In this document: piece after piece, positions 11,611 through 22,984 of the stretch
How the letters are laid out: the number at the start of each line of letters is the position of its first letter
Numbering within the stretch: position 1 is the first letter of the stretch
Source of the DNA: Mytilus galloprovincialis
Taxonomy: Eukaryota; Mollusca; Bivalvia; Mytilida; Mytilidae
Length of the DNA stretch: 64,000 nt
Direction of reading: 5' to 3'
NCBI RefSeq assembly: GCF_965363235.1
Contig: NC_134849.1
Span: 12,178,863-12,242,862, forward strand
Position numbers and translations under genes: made by a program
Notes under the pieces: model-generated
Seen by the model: only the letters and a program-made list of their open reading frames with translations
Told to the model about the DNA's origin: nothing
Databases searched by the model: none

Positions 11611-13123
11611 AATAAGTTGGTACGGACAGCTATATCGCAAGCATTCCCGATGGCTCCAATTCAAACAGTCTTGTAGCTTGCATGGCGGATACATACAACA
11701 TATTGTCTACAAGCATAGCTTCGACACGTCGTATTGAGGCGAGCATGCAACTCGACAATTACCAAACTGATATGTGGCTTAACATCATGAAACTGAAAGA
11801 GATCTAATTCGGCAATATATATCATTAAAGTGCATGGGATGAAAATTGCTCCCGGTGTAAGTTGATAAGCTACATCGCAAACATGTATACAAGTATAAAC
11901 AGCTGTAGTTATTACTTTTAAAGACACGGTTAAATAGATATCTCAAAGGAGGAGAAATAAAATTGGAAGGAGAAAAGTAAGTCAACAGAAAAGTTAAAAT
12001 TTCTGAACTTGGTATAGAGCGATGCTTGTTACCGCTCCTACGAAATGGGTAATTGATAAGGATTTTTTTTGTGTATGTTGCAAATGAACAAATAAAAATA
12101 TTTATCAATAAAAAAATATTGTTTATTTATTTATTTTCCTTCAAAAGAATTATTCCATGATGTGTAAAAAGGGCTAAGCTTTAAATTTTGCTGAACAATT
12201 TATGTACCTATGGATATAATTGTGCTTTAAAAGACCTGAAATTAATTATACGGTTAGGCTCAAGTCTAGTTGTTCACTAGAAACGAAAATCGCCTTTTTG
12301 GGGTATTTTCTCGAGATTTCAATGATTAATACTCTTGGCAAAAAAGGGGTGGGGTCAATTCACTTTTAAAGGGCGTTGCAAATTCCAGAACCCTACACCC
12401 TGGATCCACCACAGATTGGTATTTCTATCGTTTTTGCGTTCACCATGATCATTATAAGACAACATTTGGCGCCAAGAAAAGAAAGCATATTTCTTATATT
12501 CTTTTTACTTTTAACCCATTATAGAGAGCAACGGGATTTTTCTGTATTTAACGGGTGAGAGGTTATTTAAGATTGTGAGTTCTGAACAATTCAAAACATG
12601 ATTTTAAAAAACCTAATAGCTTTATAAATACAAAGTTATGAAAAGGGGAAGTGGAACATGATCATTGTTCATAAAGTGAGTAGAGAAAAAAAACCATGGA
12701 GGAGTCCGACTAGAAAAAAGGAACGATTGATTTCCTGGAGAAAATGAGACTTCAATCTGTTAAGTCTGGATTGCTATTACATAGCGGAGATGAAACGAGG
12801 CAATCGTAAAAACTTAGCTAAATGTCATATCCCAGCATATACATACAAAATACAGGATAGTACCTACAGGAGAATTCTGTTTCGAGTCGAAAAAGAGACT
12901 GACAAAATCATGGCCAAAAATTGGAGATGAAATATCTGTTAGGATGGCAAATGTTGAAGCGGGATAAAAAAAAAATATTGGATGTATTGAAACCAAACGA
13001 AGTTTGTAACTGCGAGATGGATCAAATCTTCTGTACACTCAAAAGATGTCCGTGGAGAGGTGTACACTTTTATTTTGCTGATAAATTCAGTTGAAAAAAC
13101 ATTCACCTATATATGTTACCCCA
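11611..13123. other. Non-coding interval, no gene seen
   Basis: Short overlapping ORFs (11661-12108 minus, 12376-12558 plus) show no family signature and no convincing splice context. I see nothing else in it. Confidence 0.45.
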
Positions 13124-13597
13124 ATAATTCACCGTGTAGAACGCCACATGCGGGGTGTCGGCTATGTTTGACATGGGGTGGCAATTTTGAAGCGACGAAA
13201 AAGTAACAAGGTAAGTTCAAGCATCAAAATTTCTTATTTTTAGAACTCTCAGTACCATATAATGTATTGCACGGAAGGAACTGCAACATAATCTATTTCC
13301 TGAAAGCAGAAGCAGTCGTTTTCAGTGCTCAGTTTTCTCAAACACCTCGCCCTAGTTTTCCGTGTTGCAGATTTTGAGGCTTTATATGCCAATTTCGGTA
13401 TAAAAAACTACTTTACACAGCTACCCTCCGTATCATTTATATAGAATTGTATTCCTCTCATTGACTTATACCAAATACCAGTTTCTTAGTTAAAATCAAT
13501 TGGTTTTAAAACTGTTATTCATCAAAATTATAAGTGTCGCTCGGGGTGTCAGATTTTGCGTCGCAAGGGGTAGAGGCTTGTCATAAAAAAATACATA

Positions 13598-13886
13598 TTT
13601 GCATGTAAATTAGCTTTCATATGATACATTTTATTTCATACATATCTACTTTACCATGACAAAACAAGAATTTTTCATTTTGCCTGTTTTTGGTCTTATA
13701 AAAGATATGCTTTTGATTTCATTCACATCTACTTTACCATGACACAATAAGGGTTTTTCATTTTGCCTGTTTTTGGTCTTATAAAACATATGCTTTTGAT
13801 TTCATTCACATCTACTTTACCATGACACAATAAGGGTTTTTCATTTTGCCTGTTTTTGGTCTTATAAAACATGTGCTTTTGATCTC
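13598..13886. repeat. 83-bp tandem repeat, about 3 copies
   Basis: The motif TGCCTGTTTTTGGTCTTATA begins at 13681, 13764 and 13847, exactly 83 bp apart. The array lies in the unique centre of the long-inverted-repeat element, just before its splice acceptor. Confidence 0.85.
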
Positions 13887-13960
13887 ATTCATAGTAAAAA
13901 ATGGCTCAAAATATTTAGTTTCCAAGCTTGTAAACGATTTTTTCCTTTTCAGTCACTATC

Positions 13961-14296
13961 ATGGTAAAAAAAAGGCAAGGCTATGGCTCAATAAACCAAA
14001 ACATGGTGGAAAATCACAAAATAGTCCTCAATATAAGATATGCCCGAAGCCTCCACCAGCCAAAATGCATCATAGTTCATCACCAGGTTTATCTAAAAAG
14101 CACTCGTGCACGCCGCCAAAAACCATCACTCCTAAAAGAATTAGAACACTCTCCAATAAAACACTCACCGGCATCTTTTTCAGCGAATGACAACACAACT
14201 TCAAATAATCCTGAAGACGATGATACTACAATGTCAATGAGAAAACAAAGACTTGTACACAAATATTCAACGGAACAGGTTTACAAGAAAATATGA
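13961..14296 (+). CDS. Small ORF inside the long-inverted-repeat transposon
   Basis: ATG at 13961 follows a strong acceptor (pyrimidine tract and CAG ending 13952) by 8 bp and gives a 111-residue basic protein starting MVKKRQGYG. A possible 5' exon ends at the donor 13210/13211 in the left inverted repeat. The alternative frame is also open across the acceptor to 14190 and reads HYHGKKKARLWLNKPKHGG, then a Pro/Lys/Ser-rich stretch. An eight-A run at 13966-13973 could have shifted the frame, so the ancestral protein may combine both frames. No catalytic motif is visible, and I do not recognise it. It could be a decayed DNA-binding part of a transposase. Confidence 0.35.
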   Translation: MVKKRQGYGSINQNMVENHKIVLNIRYARSLHQPKCIIVHHQVYLKSTRARRQKPSLLKELEHSPIKHSPASFSANDNTTSNNPEDDDTTMSMRKQRLVHKYSTEQVYKKI

Positions 14297-14898
14297 TTCA
14301 AGACAGTTATTTCGTTCGTAATCGCCCAGCTAGAACTACATACATTAAGTTTGTAATTTGTCATCATGACAGTGTAGGTGTGTTTGAATTAAAAAGTATC
14401 AGATAGAGATCGATTTATAAGAACATGTATTCTTTTTTATGACAAGCCTCTACCCCTTGCGACGCAAAATCTGACACCCCGAGCGACACTTATAATTTTG
14501 ATGAATAACAGTTTTAAAACCAATTAATTTTAACTAAGAAACTGGTATTTGATATAAGTCAATGAGAGGAATACAATTCTATATAAATGATACGGAGGTT
14601 AGCTGTGTAAAGTAGTTTTTATACCGAAATTGGCATATAAAGCCTCAAAATCTGCAACACAGAAAACTATGGCGAGGTGTTTGAGAAAACTGAGCACTGA
14701 AAACGACTGCTTCTGCTTTCAGGAAATAGATTATGTTGCAGTTCCTTCCGTGCAATACATTATATGGTACTGAGAGTTCTAAAAATAAGAAATTTTGATG
14801 CTTGAACTTACCTTGTTACTTTTTCTTCGCTTCAAAATTGCCACCCCATGTCAAACATAGCCCACACCCCGCATGTGGCGTTCTACACGGTGATAATT

Positions 14899-15334
14899 GC
14901 ACTTTTGTTCATACTCTGTAAAATGTATTTTATTGACCATATTTTTTTGTACGTAGATCAGAATATTCTTCTTTAAATGGCAACAAATCTATACATTCTA
15001 ACATACTTAGAATTGACATTGTAGTTTGTTTCAGGGAAAGATAAAACGAAAGTTTGATCGCAGCATGATTCAACATTTCACCAGATGAATTTGTTTTATC
15101 AAAATTTGTACCTTTTCAATACTTAGTGATGATAGACTTTATAAATATAAAAAAACTTGTGGTTAAAAACTTGTATACAATACAATACAATACACAATTT
15201 AATATCACGAACTTCAAAACACGAGACCATCCAGATCATTTTGGTTGTTGCATAACAAAACAAATTAAACAAATTAGTATACGCAAGAAACATCACTTAA
15301 AATATTGCTGCTAATACCAATCGGCCATATGTAA
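14899..15334. other. Non-coding interval, no gene seen
   Basis: A+T-rich; only a 62-codon chance ORF (15126-15314). Confidence 0.45.
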
Positions 15335-15670
15335 CAGATAGATGTTAGAAGATGTGGTATGAGTGCCAATGACACCACTCTCCAATCAAGTCACAAATTG
15401 TACAACTAAATAAACCATTAGAGGTCAAAGTAAGGTCTTCACCCCAAGCTGTAACTAGGGCCCCAAAATGACTAAGTGTAAAACTAACGGTCTATTTAAT
15501 TTATATGAAAAACAAGAAAAATTTATGAACCACATCAACAAACGACAACCACTGACCATCAAGTTCCTGACTAAGGACACGAGCACATCACTATCACAGT
15601 AACACTTGCATAGCAAAAGGTCTTGTCCTTGCATACCTATGATACATAGATTGTAATTATGTACCGGTAA
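15335..15670 (-). mobile_element. T2 retrotransposon tail (minus orientation)
   Basis: Contains GAAGATGTGGTATGAGTGCC, then GGGCCCCAAAATGACTA and ATGAACCACATCAACAAACG, in the order seen reversed at 50880-51312. Interpreted as a 5'-truncated 3' end of a mussel non-LTR retrotransposon. Confidence 0.65.
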
Positions 15671-16261
15671 ATGCAGGTTTTGGTATGATGGGAGGGGTCT
15701 AATTGGCCATGTTGCCCAATTAATCAAGAGATAAAGAAAACGGCTGTTTTCAGTCACAATTTTACTCGAAAACAAAAGAATATCATTTTTATATCGAATA
15801 GTATTTTGACTATTATCAAAACTGAACAGTAAAAAGTAGATGTATGCGCCGGAAAAATTAAGTATTCAAAATATTCATCAAATGTTGTAAATAACGTTAG
15901 ATAATCAATACAAACACTTCTTTCAAATGAAAACTGAATTACAAACTGACGACACATTCTGTGCTGAATCCTCAAATATCAAAGAATGAGGTTATGCACC
16001 CAATGACGATGGTATGCAGGGGTACACTTTCTTCCCCTTTTTTCTATGCATTGATGTACTTCATAAAAGATTCGTGTTGCACGTCGATTGCACAGCACCC
16101 CAACAACACCATGAATATGTAAGAGGACCAAAACTCTGGATGGATTGATGACGTTCAAGAAAGGCTGTTTCTGTAAATTGTTTTTTCAATCCAAGCCCTT
16201 TTATCGTGCGTATTTTTGTTTGTATCAAGGTGCAAGTTTTAACCACTATATATCCAAACAT

Positions 16262-16390
16262 GGTCCGTAGAGGACCCCGAACTTTTTTTCAAAAAGGGAA
16301 GGGGTGGCGGGCGCGCTAGTCGTGCTTTGGTGATTCCCCTATATATAAATCAAATTTTACCCGTGAAAGGAGGGCCTTATCCGCCTACCA
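16262..16390 (-). mobile_element. Degenerate MITE-A remnant, reversed
   Basis: GATTCCCCTATATATAA and CCTTATCCGCC are reverse-complement matches to MITE-A's TTATATAGGGAATC and GGCGGATTTAG. The other end is not resolved. Confidence 0.45.
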
Positions 16391-16550
16391 TGGTAATTAA
16401 AACACGTAGATTGTAATGGAAGTTTCTCAAAATAAAAACGGGGGGTGGGGACGTACAAGTTTGATTTAGTGAAAAGTATTTCAAACTTTATGTAGGCGAC
16501 CATATTTCTTTTCTTCTCCGAAAGATATTTTGGGCAGTGACATTCATTTT

Positions 16551-16693
16551 AAGATGCGGATTTAGGGAGTGACTCTTCCCCCCGCCCCTTTGTGGGAAAA
16601 CATCTGTTGATTATAATATAGAGAATCACTGTAGTATGACTAGCGCTCCTCTTCGATGTCCCCGACTAGTGAAAATAGCTGGATCCGGCACTG
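16551..16693. mobile_element. MITE-A copy 4
   Basis: A diverged MITE-A with left end AAGATGCGGATTTAG and right end GGATCCGGCACTG, still flanked by perfect 5-bp duplications ATTTT (16546-16550 and 16694-16698). Confidence 0.75.
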
Positions 16694-16698
16694 ATTTT

Positions 16699-17803
16699 CA
16701 TGTGTGTGATACAGCAAGATTGTTAATTTCCAACTTGATAGGAGCCATGATATTTCTTTTTGTAATCTACTAGACACTCCTCCCTGTATCAAATGGTCGT
16801 ATCCTTAACTTGGATCATTATAGTTAACACAGGGCACCACATACTTATGTTTTTATTTTTATTTATATATATATATCTCTGGAAAAATGTTGGCAAGCCA
16901 TCAGTTTTAATAATTTAAAGACTTCAGTATTCAGACAAACCTATCCCTTTCGGCCTTGTCATGTAGTTTATTCGGGCTGTTAAACATAAGGTAAGGTGAA
17001 AGTGTTGACGCACTGCTTAGTTCAGTTAATCGAATTACAATACAGGGATGGACCTTTTGCGCATAGTGATTACCTTAATTGTTGGGGCAGCATTGAACGA
17101 GAATTCTTGCAATGGATAAGCCCACATGTTTTCAAAGGGAGATGGAATAGTACTTAATTGACCCCACAAACCTGTAGGTGTGTCCAGCTCTACGTCTTTT
17201 GTCTGCTGAGTTGAACATTCTTTCTTCCTGTCTCTCTTGAGATTCTCTTTCTAAATCCACTGATAGAAAATCACAATTTAGTGGCCTCATTTTGCAGTCA
17301 TTGATATATCAGTACAACACGCGTATATTTATTTTTGAAGTTTATATTTATTTTAATTTCTTAATCAAAATAAATAGCGGGAACGTTACCAATTTATGGA
17401 TTATCAGCATTAGAGCCCATGAATATTAAATAATATTGGCAAATTAAAATATTTGTGTATTAAACAGATTGTTTATATAATTAAGATTATCCGTTCATGC
17501 AGTAGTGGGTGCATATCTAAATCTTGACGTATCAAGTATCCTTGGACCAAAATAAATTAAGAGTACAAAGATTAAAAAGTGAATAACCATGCAGTTAACT
17601 GCAATCCTTTTTTGTGGTACTAGATTAAGATTTTGAGCATCTGAAACATCCAGTACCGCAGCCTTTTCATACATGTGGATTATCACATAAACACGCCCAA
17701 TCATGTGTTTTTTGGAGCAAGAAATTTGATTGATTGTTGTTTGCTCAACGACGGTCCAGTGGCAAACATTTGATTCATTTACTGGTTTATAACGCGTTTG
17801 TAT
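16699..17803. other. Non-coding interval, no gene seen
   Basis: A+T-rich sequence with an AT dinucleotide run near 16864-16877. The minus ORF 17495-17836 runs into a MITE-A copy and shows no protein family signature. Confidence 0.45.
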
Positions 17804-17914
17804 AGAAAAAATTTGGTTGCTTATATAGGGAATCACTGAAGCTTGACTGGAGCGGGCCCCCTCTTAGGTCAGTCAGTGGGCCCCCACTTATAAAAATTTC
17901 TGGATCCGCCACTG
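17804..17914. mobile_element. MITE-A copy 5, left end missing
   Basis: Closely matches the right part of copy 1 (TTGCTTATATAGGGAATCAC to GGATCCGCCACTG). The left end is truncated, as in copy 3, suggesting a recurrent short form. Confidence 0.75.
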
Positions 17915-18003
17915 ATATATATATATATTTAGAACTTGTAATAATGGCATCCCTATGCATTTGAATGAGAGAGAGAAATATCTTACAATGTATCTGAAAT
18001 ATT

Positions 18004-18085
18004 TTAGCTCAAAATGGCCTATTGGGCTGTTCTCATTACTTTGCGTCTGTTGTCGTCCGTTAACTTTTACATAAATCACCTATAC
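18004..18085 (+). mobile_element. Degenerate R1 5' end
   Basis: TTTTAGCTCA, GGCC...GGGC, TTCTCATTACTTTGCGTCTG and CGTTAACTTTTACATAAATC follow the order of the R1 start at 6341-6455. The hairpin is decayed and no 3' end is present. Confidence 0.6.
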
Positions 18086-18489
18086 CTGCCGTATGTAACG
18101 TTACTATAAGATTGATAAAAATAAGATGTGATAAAATTACCCAAAAAAGCCACTCTGTGGTCTTCAAAAATTACAAAATCTCATACCGTATAGTCCGACT
18201 ATATAAAAGGCTCGCAGAAAAAAATTGAAACAAAGAGAAAACTATCGGCCTAACTTGTATCAAAATAATTGACGATGGATCAGAACCAACGACAACCATT
18301 GGTATAAATACACAAATCACAACACAGGAGAACACTGGGTACAACATAAGAACAAACGATGAAAACAAGTTAAAGGGGTTTGACTAGATCGATAGAAAGT
18401 AGATAAACATAGACCGGATGTGTCGGGGTATAAATACATAAATCACAACACAAGATAATGTATAGTAATGAGAGTATACTCGCAGTTAC

Positions 18490-19041
18490 TGTTTATTTAA
18501 CAGGGTTATTCCGAATTCTGACCTTGACCTCATTTTGATGGTTCATGCATTTGAAAAGTTGAGTTTTCGTGGTCATGTCTTGCTTCTAAGACACCGGTAA
18601 CAATGGGTCAACTGAAGTGAGAAAAGAAATGGGGAATGTGTCAAAGAGCAGAAAACAGCACAAGGTCAGCAATCGCCCTCGACAAATTGAGAAAATCCCG
18701 GAGGCGGGCTTCAAATGACCCCTAAGCGAAAATGTGTATTTGTTATTGAGTGTATGGAATTATGGTAATCATGTTGTATGACAGGGTTCGTGTAAACTTG
18801 GTCATATTTATATGGTTCATTGGTCAATGTTCAATTTTCGTAACTGGTAAATTAGAGACTTGAATGGGGAATGTGTCGGAGACAACAACCCAAACAAAGA
18901 GGAGATACCAGCAGACGGTAATCAATTGTTTTTTTTTTCTCATATATAATAAGCAATAGTCGGATATATTTGAAGTGAAAAGTATGAATTCAATCATGAT
19001 GGGTAAGGGAGACGAGATATGTCAGCGTGTGCACTCGTGTT
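18490..19041 (+). mobile_element. Degenerate R2 fragments with inserted T1 tails
   Basis: R2 modules (CTGACCTTGACCTCATTTT, TGGTTCATTGGTCAATGTT) and the R2 3' end CAGCGTGTGCACTCGTG at 19018-19036 are interrupted by two T1 retrotransposon tails in minus orientation (about 18622-18722 and 18858-18925, each with GGGGAATGTGTC). Confidence 0.55.
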
Positions 19042-19093
19042 CAAAATAATATCCGATGTGTTTGCCGACCAATTCAACGTTGTTTCTTCAAAT

Positions 19094-19262
19094 AAACATC
19101 ATACCCGTAGACAGGGGGTTCATGGGGTTCGGACGAACCCCCCTGAAAATAAATAAGCACTGTTCAAGTCAACGTTCTGTTCGAATTGTGACTGTTAAAG
19201 TCAAGTTTGTGAGTCCAAATACCCCCCCCCCCCCAACCCCTTGGGCTGCAGGCCTAATCATT
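19094..19262. mobile_element. Short MITE with C-run and internal palindrome
   Basis: Starts near ATCATACCCGTAGACAGGGG, carries the palindrome GGGGTTCGGACGAACCCCC (19126-19144) and ends after a C-run with CCCCTTGGGCTGCAGG. I recognise the layout as a recurring invertebrate repeat, but no target duplication is clear. Confidence 0.45.
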
Positions 19263-19492
19263 ATTACAAAACGCCAAGTATAATATGATAATTGTTTATA
19301 CAAATTAACCCACATTATCCAGACGTTATATTGTACATATATACTCTACGAGCACGTCATGTAATGCTGAAAGAATCGGACGATGATGGCTGGAATACTT
19401 TTATTATGTTAATCCGCATTCATGAGTTTTCAACAAAGCAAATATGAGTCGCTTACATCAATTGGTGCCCTTCGTCAGTTTATCTACTTTTT

Positions 19493-20409
19493 ATACGACC
19501 GCAAAAATTGAAAAATGTTTGGTCGTATATTGGTATCACGTTGGCGTCGTCGTCTGCGTCGTCGTCGTCGTCCGAAGACTTTTGGTTTTCGCACTATAAC
19601 TTTAGTATAAGTCAATAGAAATCTATGAAATTTAAACACAAGGTTTATGACCACAAAAGGAGGATTGGGATTGATTTTGGGAGTTTTGGTCCCAACAGTT
19701 AAGGAATTGGGGACCAAAAAGGGCCCAAATAAGCATTTTCTTGGTTTTCGCACTATAACTTTAGTTTAAGTAAATAGAAATTTTGACACAAGGTTTATGA
19801 CCACAAAAGAAAGGTTGGGATTGATTTTGGGAGTTTTGGTCCCAACAGTTTAGGAATTAGGGGCCAAAAAAGGGCCCAAATAAGCATTATTCTTGGTTTT
19901 CGCACAATAACTTTAGTATAAGTAAATAGAAATCAATGAAATTTAAACACAAGGTTTATTGCCACAAAAAGAAGGTTGGAATTGATTTTGGGAGTTGAGG
20001 TCCCAACAGTTTAGGAATAAGGGGCCAAAAAGGGCCCAAATAAGCATTTTTCTTGGTTTTCGCACCATAACATTAGTATAAGTAAATAGAAATCTATGAA
20101 ATTTAAACACATGGTTTATGACCATAAAAGGAAGGTTGGGATTGATTTCGGGAGTTTTGGTCCCAACGAATTAGGGGCCAAAAGGGGCCAAAATTAAACT
20201 TTGTTTGATTTCATCAAAAATTGAACTATTGGGGTTCTCTGATATACCGAATATAACCGTGTATTTAGATTCTTAATTTTTGGTCCCGTTTTCAAATTGG
20301 TCTACATTAAGGTCCAAAGGGTCCAAAATTAAACTTAGTTTGATTTTATCAAAAATTGAATTCTTGGGGTTCTTTGATATGCTGAATCTAAACATGTACT
20401 TAGTTTTTT
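19493..20409 (+). mobile_element. R3 element, 5' part
   Basis: Begins with a hairpin whose arms are ATACGACC and GGTCGTAT (19493-19528), after a T-run, followed by a CGT/CGTC block (19545-19574). The interior has four diverged copies of a module of about 190 bp (CTTGGTTTTCGCACTATAAC to CCAAAAAGGGCCCAAATAAG), then modules with GGTCCAAAATTAAACTT. It is split here by an R2 element and resumes at 21928. Confidence 0.8.
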
Positions 20410-21927
20410 GTCGAGCCTGCAACTTTTGTTGCAGAAAGCTCGACATAGGGATAGTGATCCGGCGGCGGCGGCGGCTACGGCGTTAGCTAACTTCTTAAAA
20501 GCTTTATATTTTAGAAGGTGGAAGACCTGGATGCTTCATACTTTGTATATAGATGCCTCATGTTACGAAGTTTCCGTCAGTCACATGTCCAATGTCCTTG
20601 ACCTCATTTTCATGGTTCAGTGACCACTTGAAAAAAAAGTTCAAATTTTTTGTAATGTTGAATTCTCTCTTATTATAAGTAATAGGATAACTATATTTGA
20701 TATGTGCGTACCTTGCAAGGTTCTCATGTCTGTCAGACAGTTTTCACTTGACCTCGACCTCATTTCATGGATCAGTGAACAAGGTTACGTTTTGGTGGTC
20801 AAGTCCATATCTCAGATACTATAAGCAATAGGGCTAGTATATTCAGTGTATGGAAGGACTGTAAGGTGTACATGTCCAACTGGCAGGTGTCATCTGACCT
20901 TGACCTCATTTTCATGGTTCAGTGGTTATAGTTAAAATTTTTTGTTTTGGTCTGTTTTTCTCATACTATATGCAATAGGTCTACTATATTTGTTGTATGG
21001 AACGATTGTAAGGTGTACATGTCTAGCGGGCAGATGTCATGTGACCTTGACCTCATTTTCATGGTTCAGTGGTCAAAGTTAAATTTTTGTGTTTTGGTCT
21101 GTTTTTCTCATACTATATGCAATAGGTCTACTATATTTGTTGTATGGACGATTGTAAGGTGTACATGTCTAGCGGGCAGATGTCATGTGACCTTGACCTC
21201 ATTTTCATGGTTCAGTGGTCATAGTTAAATTTTTGTGTTTTGGTCTGTTTTTCTCATACTATATGCAATAGGTCTACTATATTTGTTGTATGGAACGATT
21301 GTAAGGTGTACATGTCTAGCGGGCAGATGTCATGTGACCTTGACCACATTTTCATGGTTCAGTGGTCAAAGTTAAATTTTTGTGTTTTGGTCTGTTTTTC
21401 TCATATTATATGCAATAGGTCTACTATATTTGTTGTATGGAACTATTGTAAGGTGTATATGTCTAGCGGGCAGATGTCATGTGACCTTGACCTCATTTTC
21501 ATGGTTCAGTGGTCAAAGTTTTTATCTAATACTATATGCCATAGGTCAACTATATTTGGTGTATGGAAATATTTTATGATCTTTATGTCAGTCGCACAGG
21601 TTTTATTTGATCGTGACCTCATTTTCACGGTTCATTGCACAGTGTTAAGTTTTTGTGTTTTGGTCTATTTTTCTTAAACTATATATAAGTAATAAGTCAA
21701 CTATATATATATGTTGTATAGAAGCATTGTTAGCTGTACATGTCTGCCTGGCATGGTTCATCTGACCTTGACCTCATTTTCAAGGTTCATTGGTCTATGT
21801 TTAGTTATCTTGGTTAATGTTAAGTTTATGTGACAGTTGTTATAAAGCTTAGCTTTATACTAAGGACTATCAACATAATATCAGTGATTAGTATAGAAGG
21901 CGAGACATTTCAGCGTGTGCACTCTTG
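20410..21927 (+). mobile_element. R2 element nested inside R3
   Basis: The 5' end is a hairpin with arms GTCGAGC...GCTCGAC and TGCAAC...GTTGCA (20410-20444), then a CGG run (20461-20476). The 3' end reads GGCGAGACATTTCAGCGTG and stops at CTTG before TTTT. It interrupts R3 between ACTTAG and ATTATGGGCCCAG, so it inserted later. No coding potential: the long frames (20947-21228, 21240-21677) are translations of the internal 147-bp repeat. Confidence 0.85.
20948..21530. repeat. ~147-bp tandem array inside R2, 4 copies
   Basis: TGGTCTGTTTTTCTCATACT recurs at 20948, 21095, 21241 and 21388, spaced 146-147 bp. Copies are over 95% alike and contain TGACCTTGACCTCATTTTCA. The period is a multiple of three, which explains the long open frame. 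Confidence 0.9.
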
Positions 21928-22969
21928 TTTTATTATGGGCCCAGTTTTCAAGTTGGTCCAAATTGGGGTCCAAAATTAAACTTTGTTTGATTTCAACAAA
22001 AAATCAATATATGGGGTTCTTCAATATGCTGAATCTAACCATGTATTTAGATTTTTAATATTTAGGACCGGTTATCAAATTGATTCACATTGAGGTCTAA
22101 AGGGTCCAAAATTGAACTTTATTTGATATCATCAAAAATTGAATTCTTGGGGTTCTTTGATATGATGAATCTAACCATGTATTTAGATTTTGGATATTGG
22201 AATACCACAAAGGGATGGCAAGAATTGTCTTTGGGAGTTATGGCTCAAACCGTTAAGGAATAAGGTGCAAAAAAGGTAGGAAAGGGTTTCCAGGTTAATG
22301 GACAATTACTTAAGTACAAAAAATAATTTAAAAGCAGTGTAAGGTTGGTAATTAAACTCATTTTAATATCTCACCTAAACTGCTCCTTAAATTATGTATA
22401 TTGGAAATTTGCCAAAAACTTTATTATTAATAAATTCCATTGGAAATTTGCCAAAAACTTTAGTTTAATGAACTTCATTGGAAATTTGCCAATATAAAAT
22501 GTTGCATTGGAGTTATCTTTCTTTGTCCAGAATAGTAGTTAAATCAACTTAAATCATGACTGTATAACATTTTATATTTTATGATGTATTTAAATGAGTA
22601 GTTATTGTTGAAAACGCCATAAGAAATTTGAATTGAGATCATTTTTGGAATAAGGGAAAAGGGGAGGTGAAAAAAATTGATGGGGTTCAATTTTTCTTAT
22701 TTTAGATTTCAGAAATGAAAAAGAAAATTTCTTCAAATATCAAAGGATTAATATTCAACAGCATACTGAATTACTCAAAAGCAAAAAAAAACATTTTAAG
22801 TTCATTAGACCACATTCATTCTGTGTCAGAAACCTATGCTGTGCCAACTATTTAATCACAATCCAAATTCAGAGCTATATCCAGTATGAATGTTGTGTCC
22901 ATACTAGCCCCAACCGTTCAGGGTTCGACCTCTGTGGTCGTATAAAGCTGCGCCCTGCGGAGCATCTGG
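21928..22969 (+). mobile_element. R3 element, 3' part
   Basis: Resumes at TTTTATTATGGGCCCAG and ends with the hairpin CGACCTCTGTGGTCG, then TATAAAGCTGCGCCCTGCGG and the terminus CTGG before TT. The inverted copy at 26060-27559 supports both ends. Confidence 0.8.
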
Positions 22970-22984
22970 TTACATATGATTTTT

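Larger units (their letters stand above)
13130..14892. mobile_element. DNA transposon with ~460-bp terminal inverted repeats
   Basis: Left arm 13130-13590 and right arm about 14434-14892 are near-identical inverted repeats starting CACCGTGTAGAACGCCACAT. The element is flanked by a 6-bp direct repeat ATAATT (13124-13129 and 14893-14898). The unique centre of about 840 bp holds an 83-bp tandem repeat and a small open frame behind a good splice acceptor. Each arm contains a consensus splice donor (AACAAG/GTAAGT) pointing inwards. I cannot assign a superfamily. Confidence 0.85.

Noticed and set aside
21240..21677. 145-codon + strand ORF
   Set aside because: It is a translation of the 147-bp tandem repeat in R2 (period divisible by three); the protein repeats every 49 residues and has no start or splice context.
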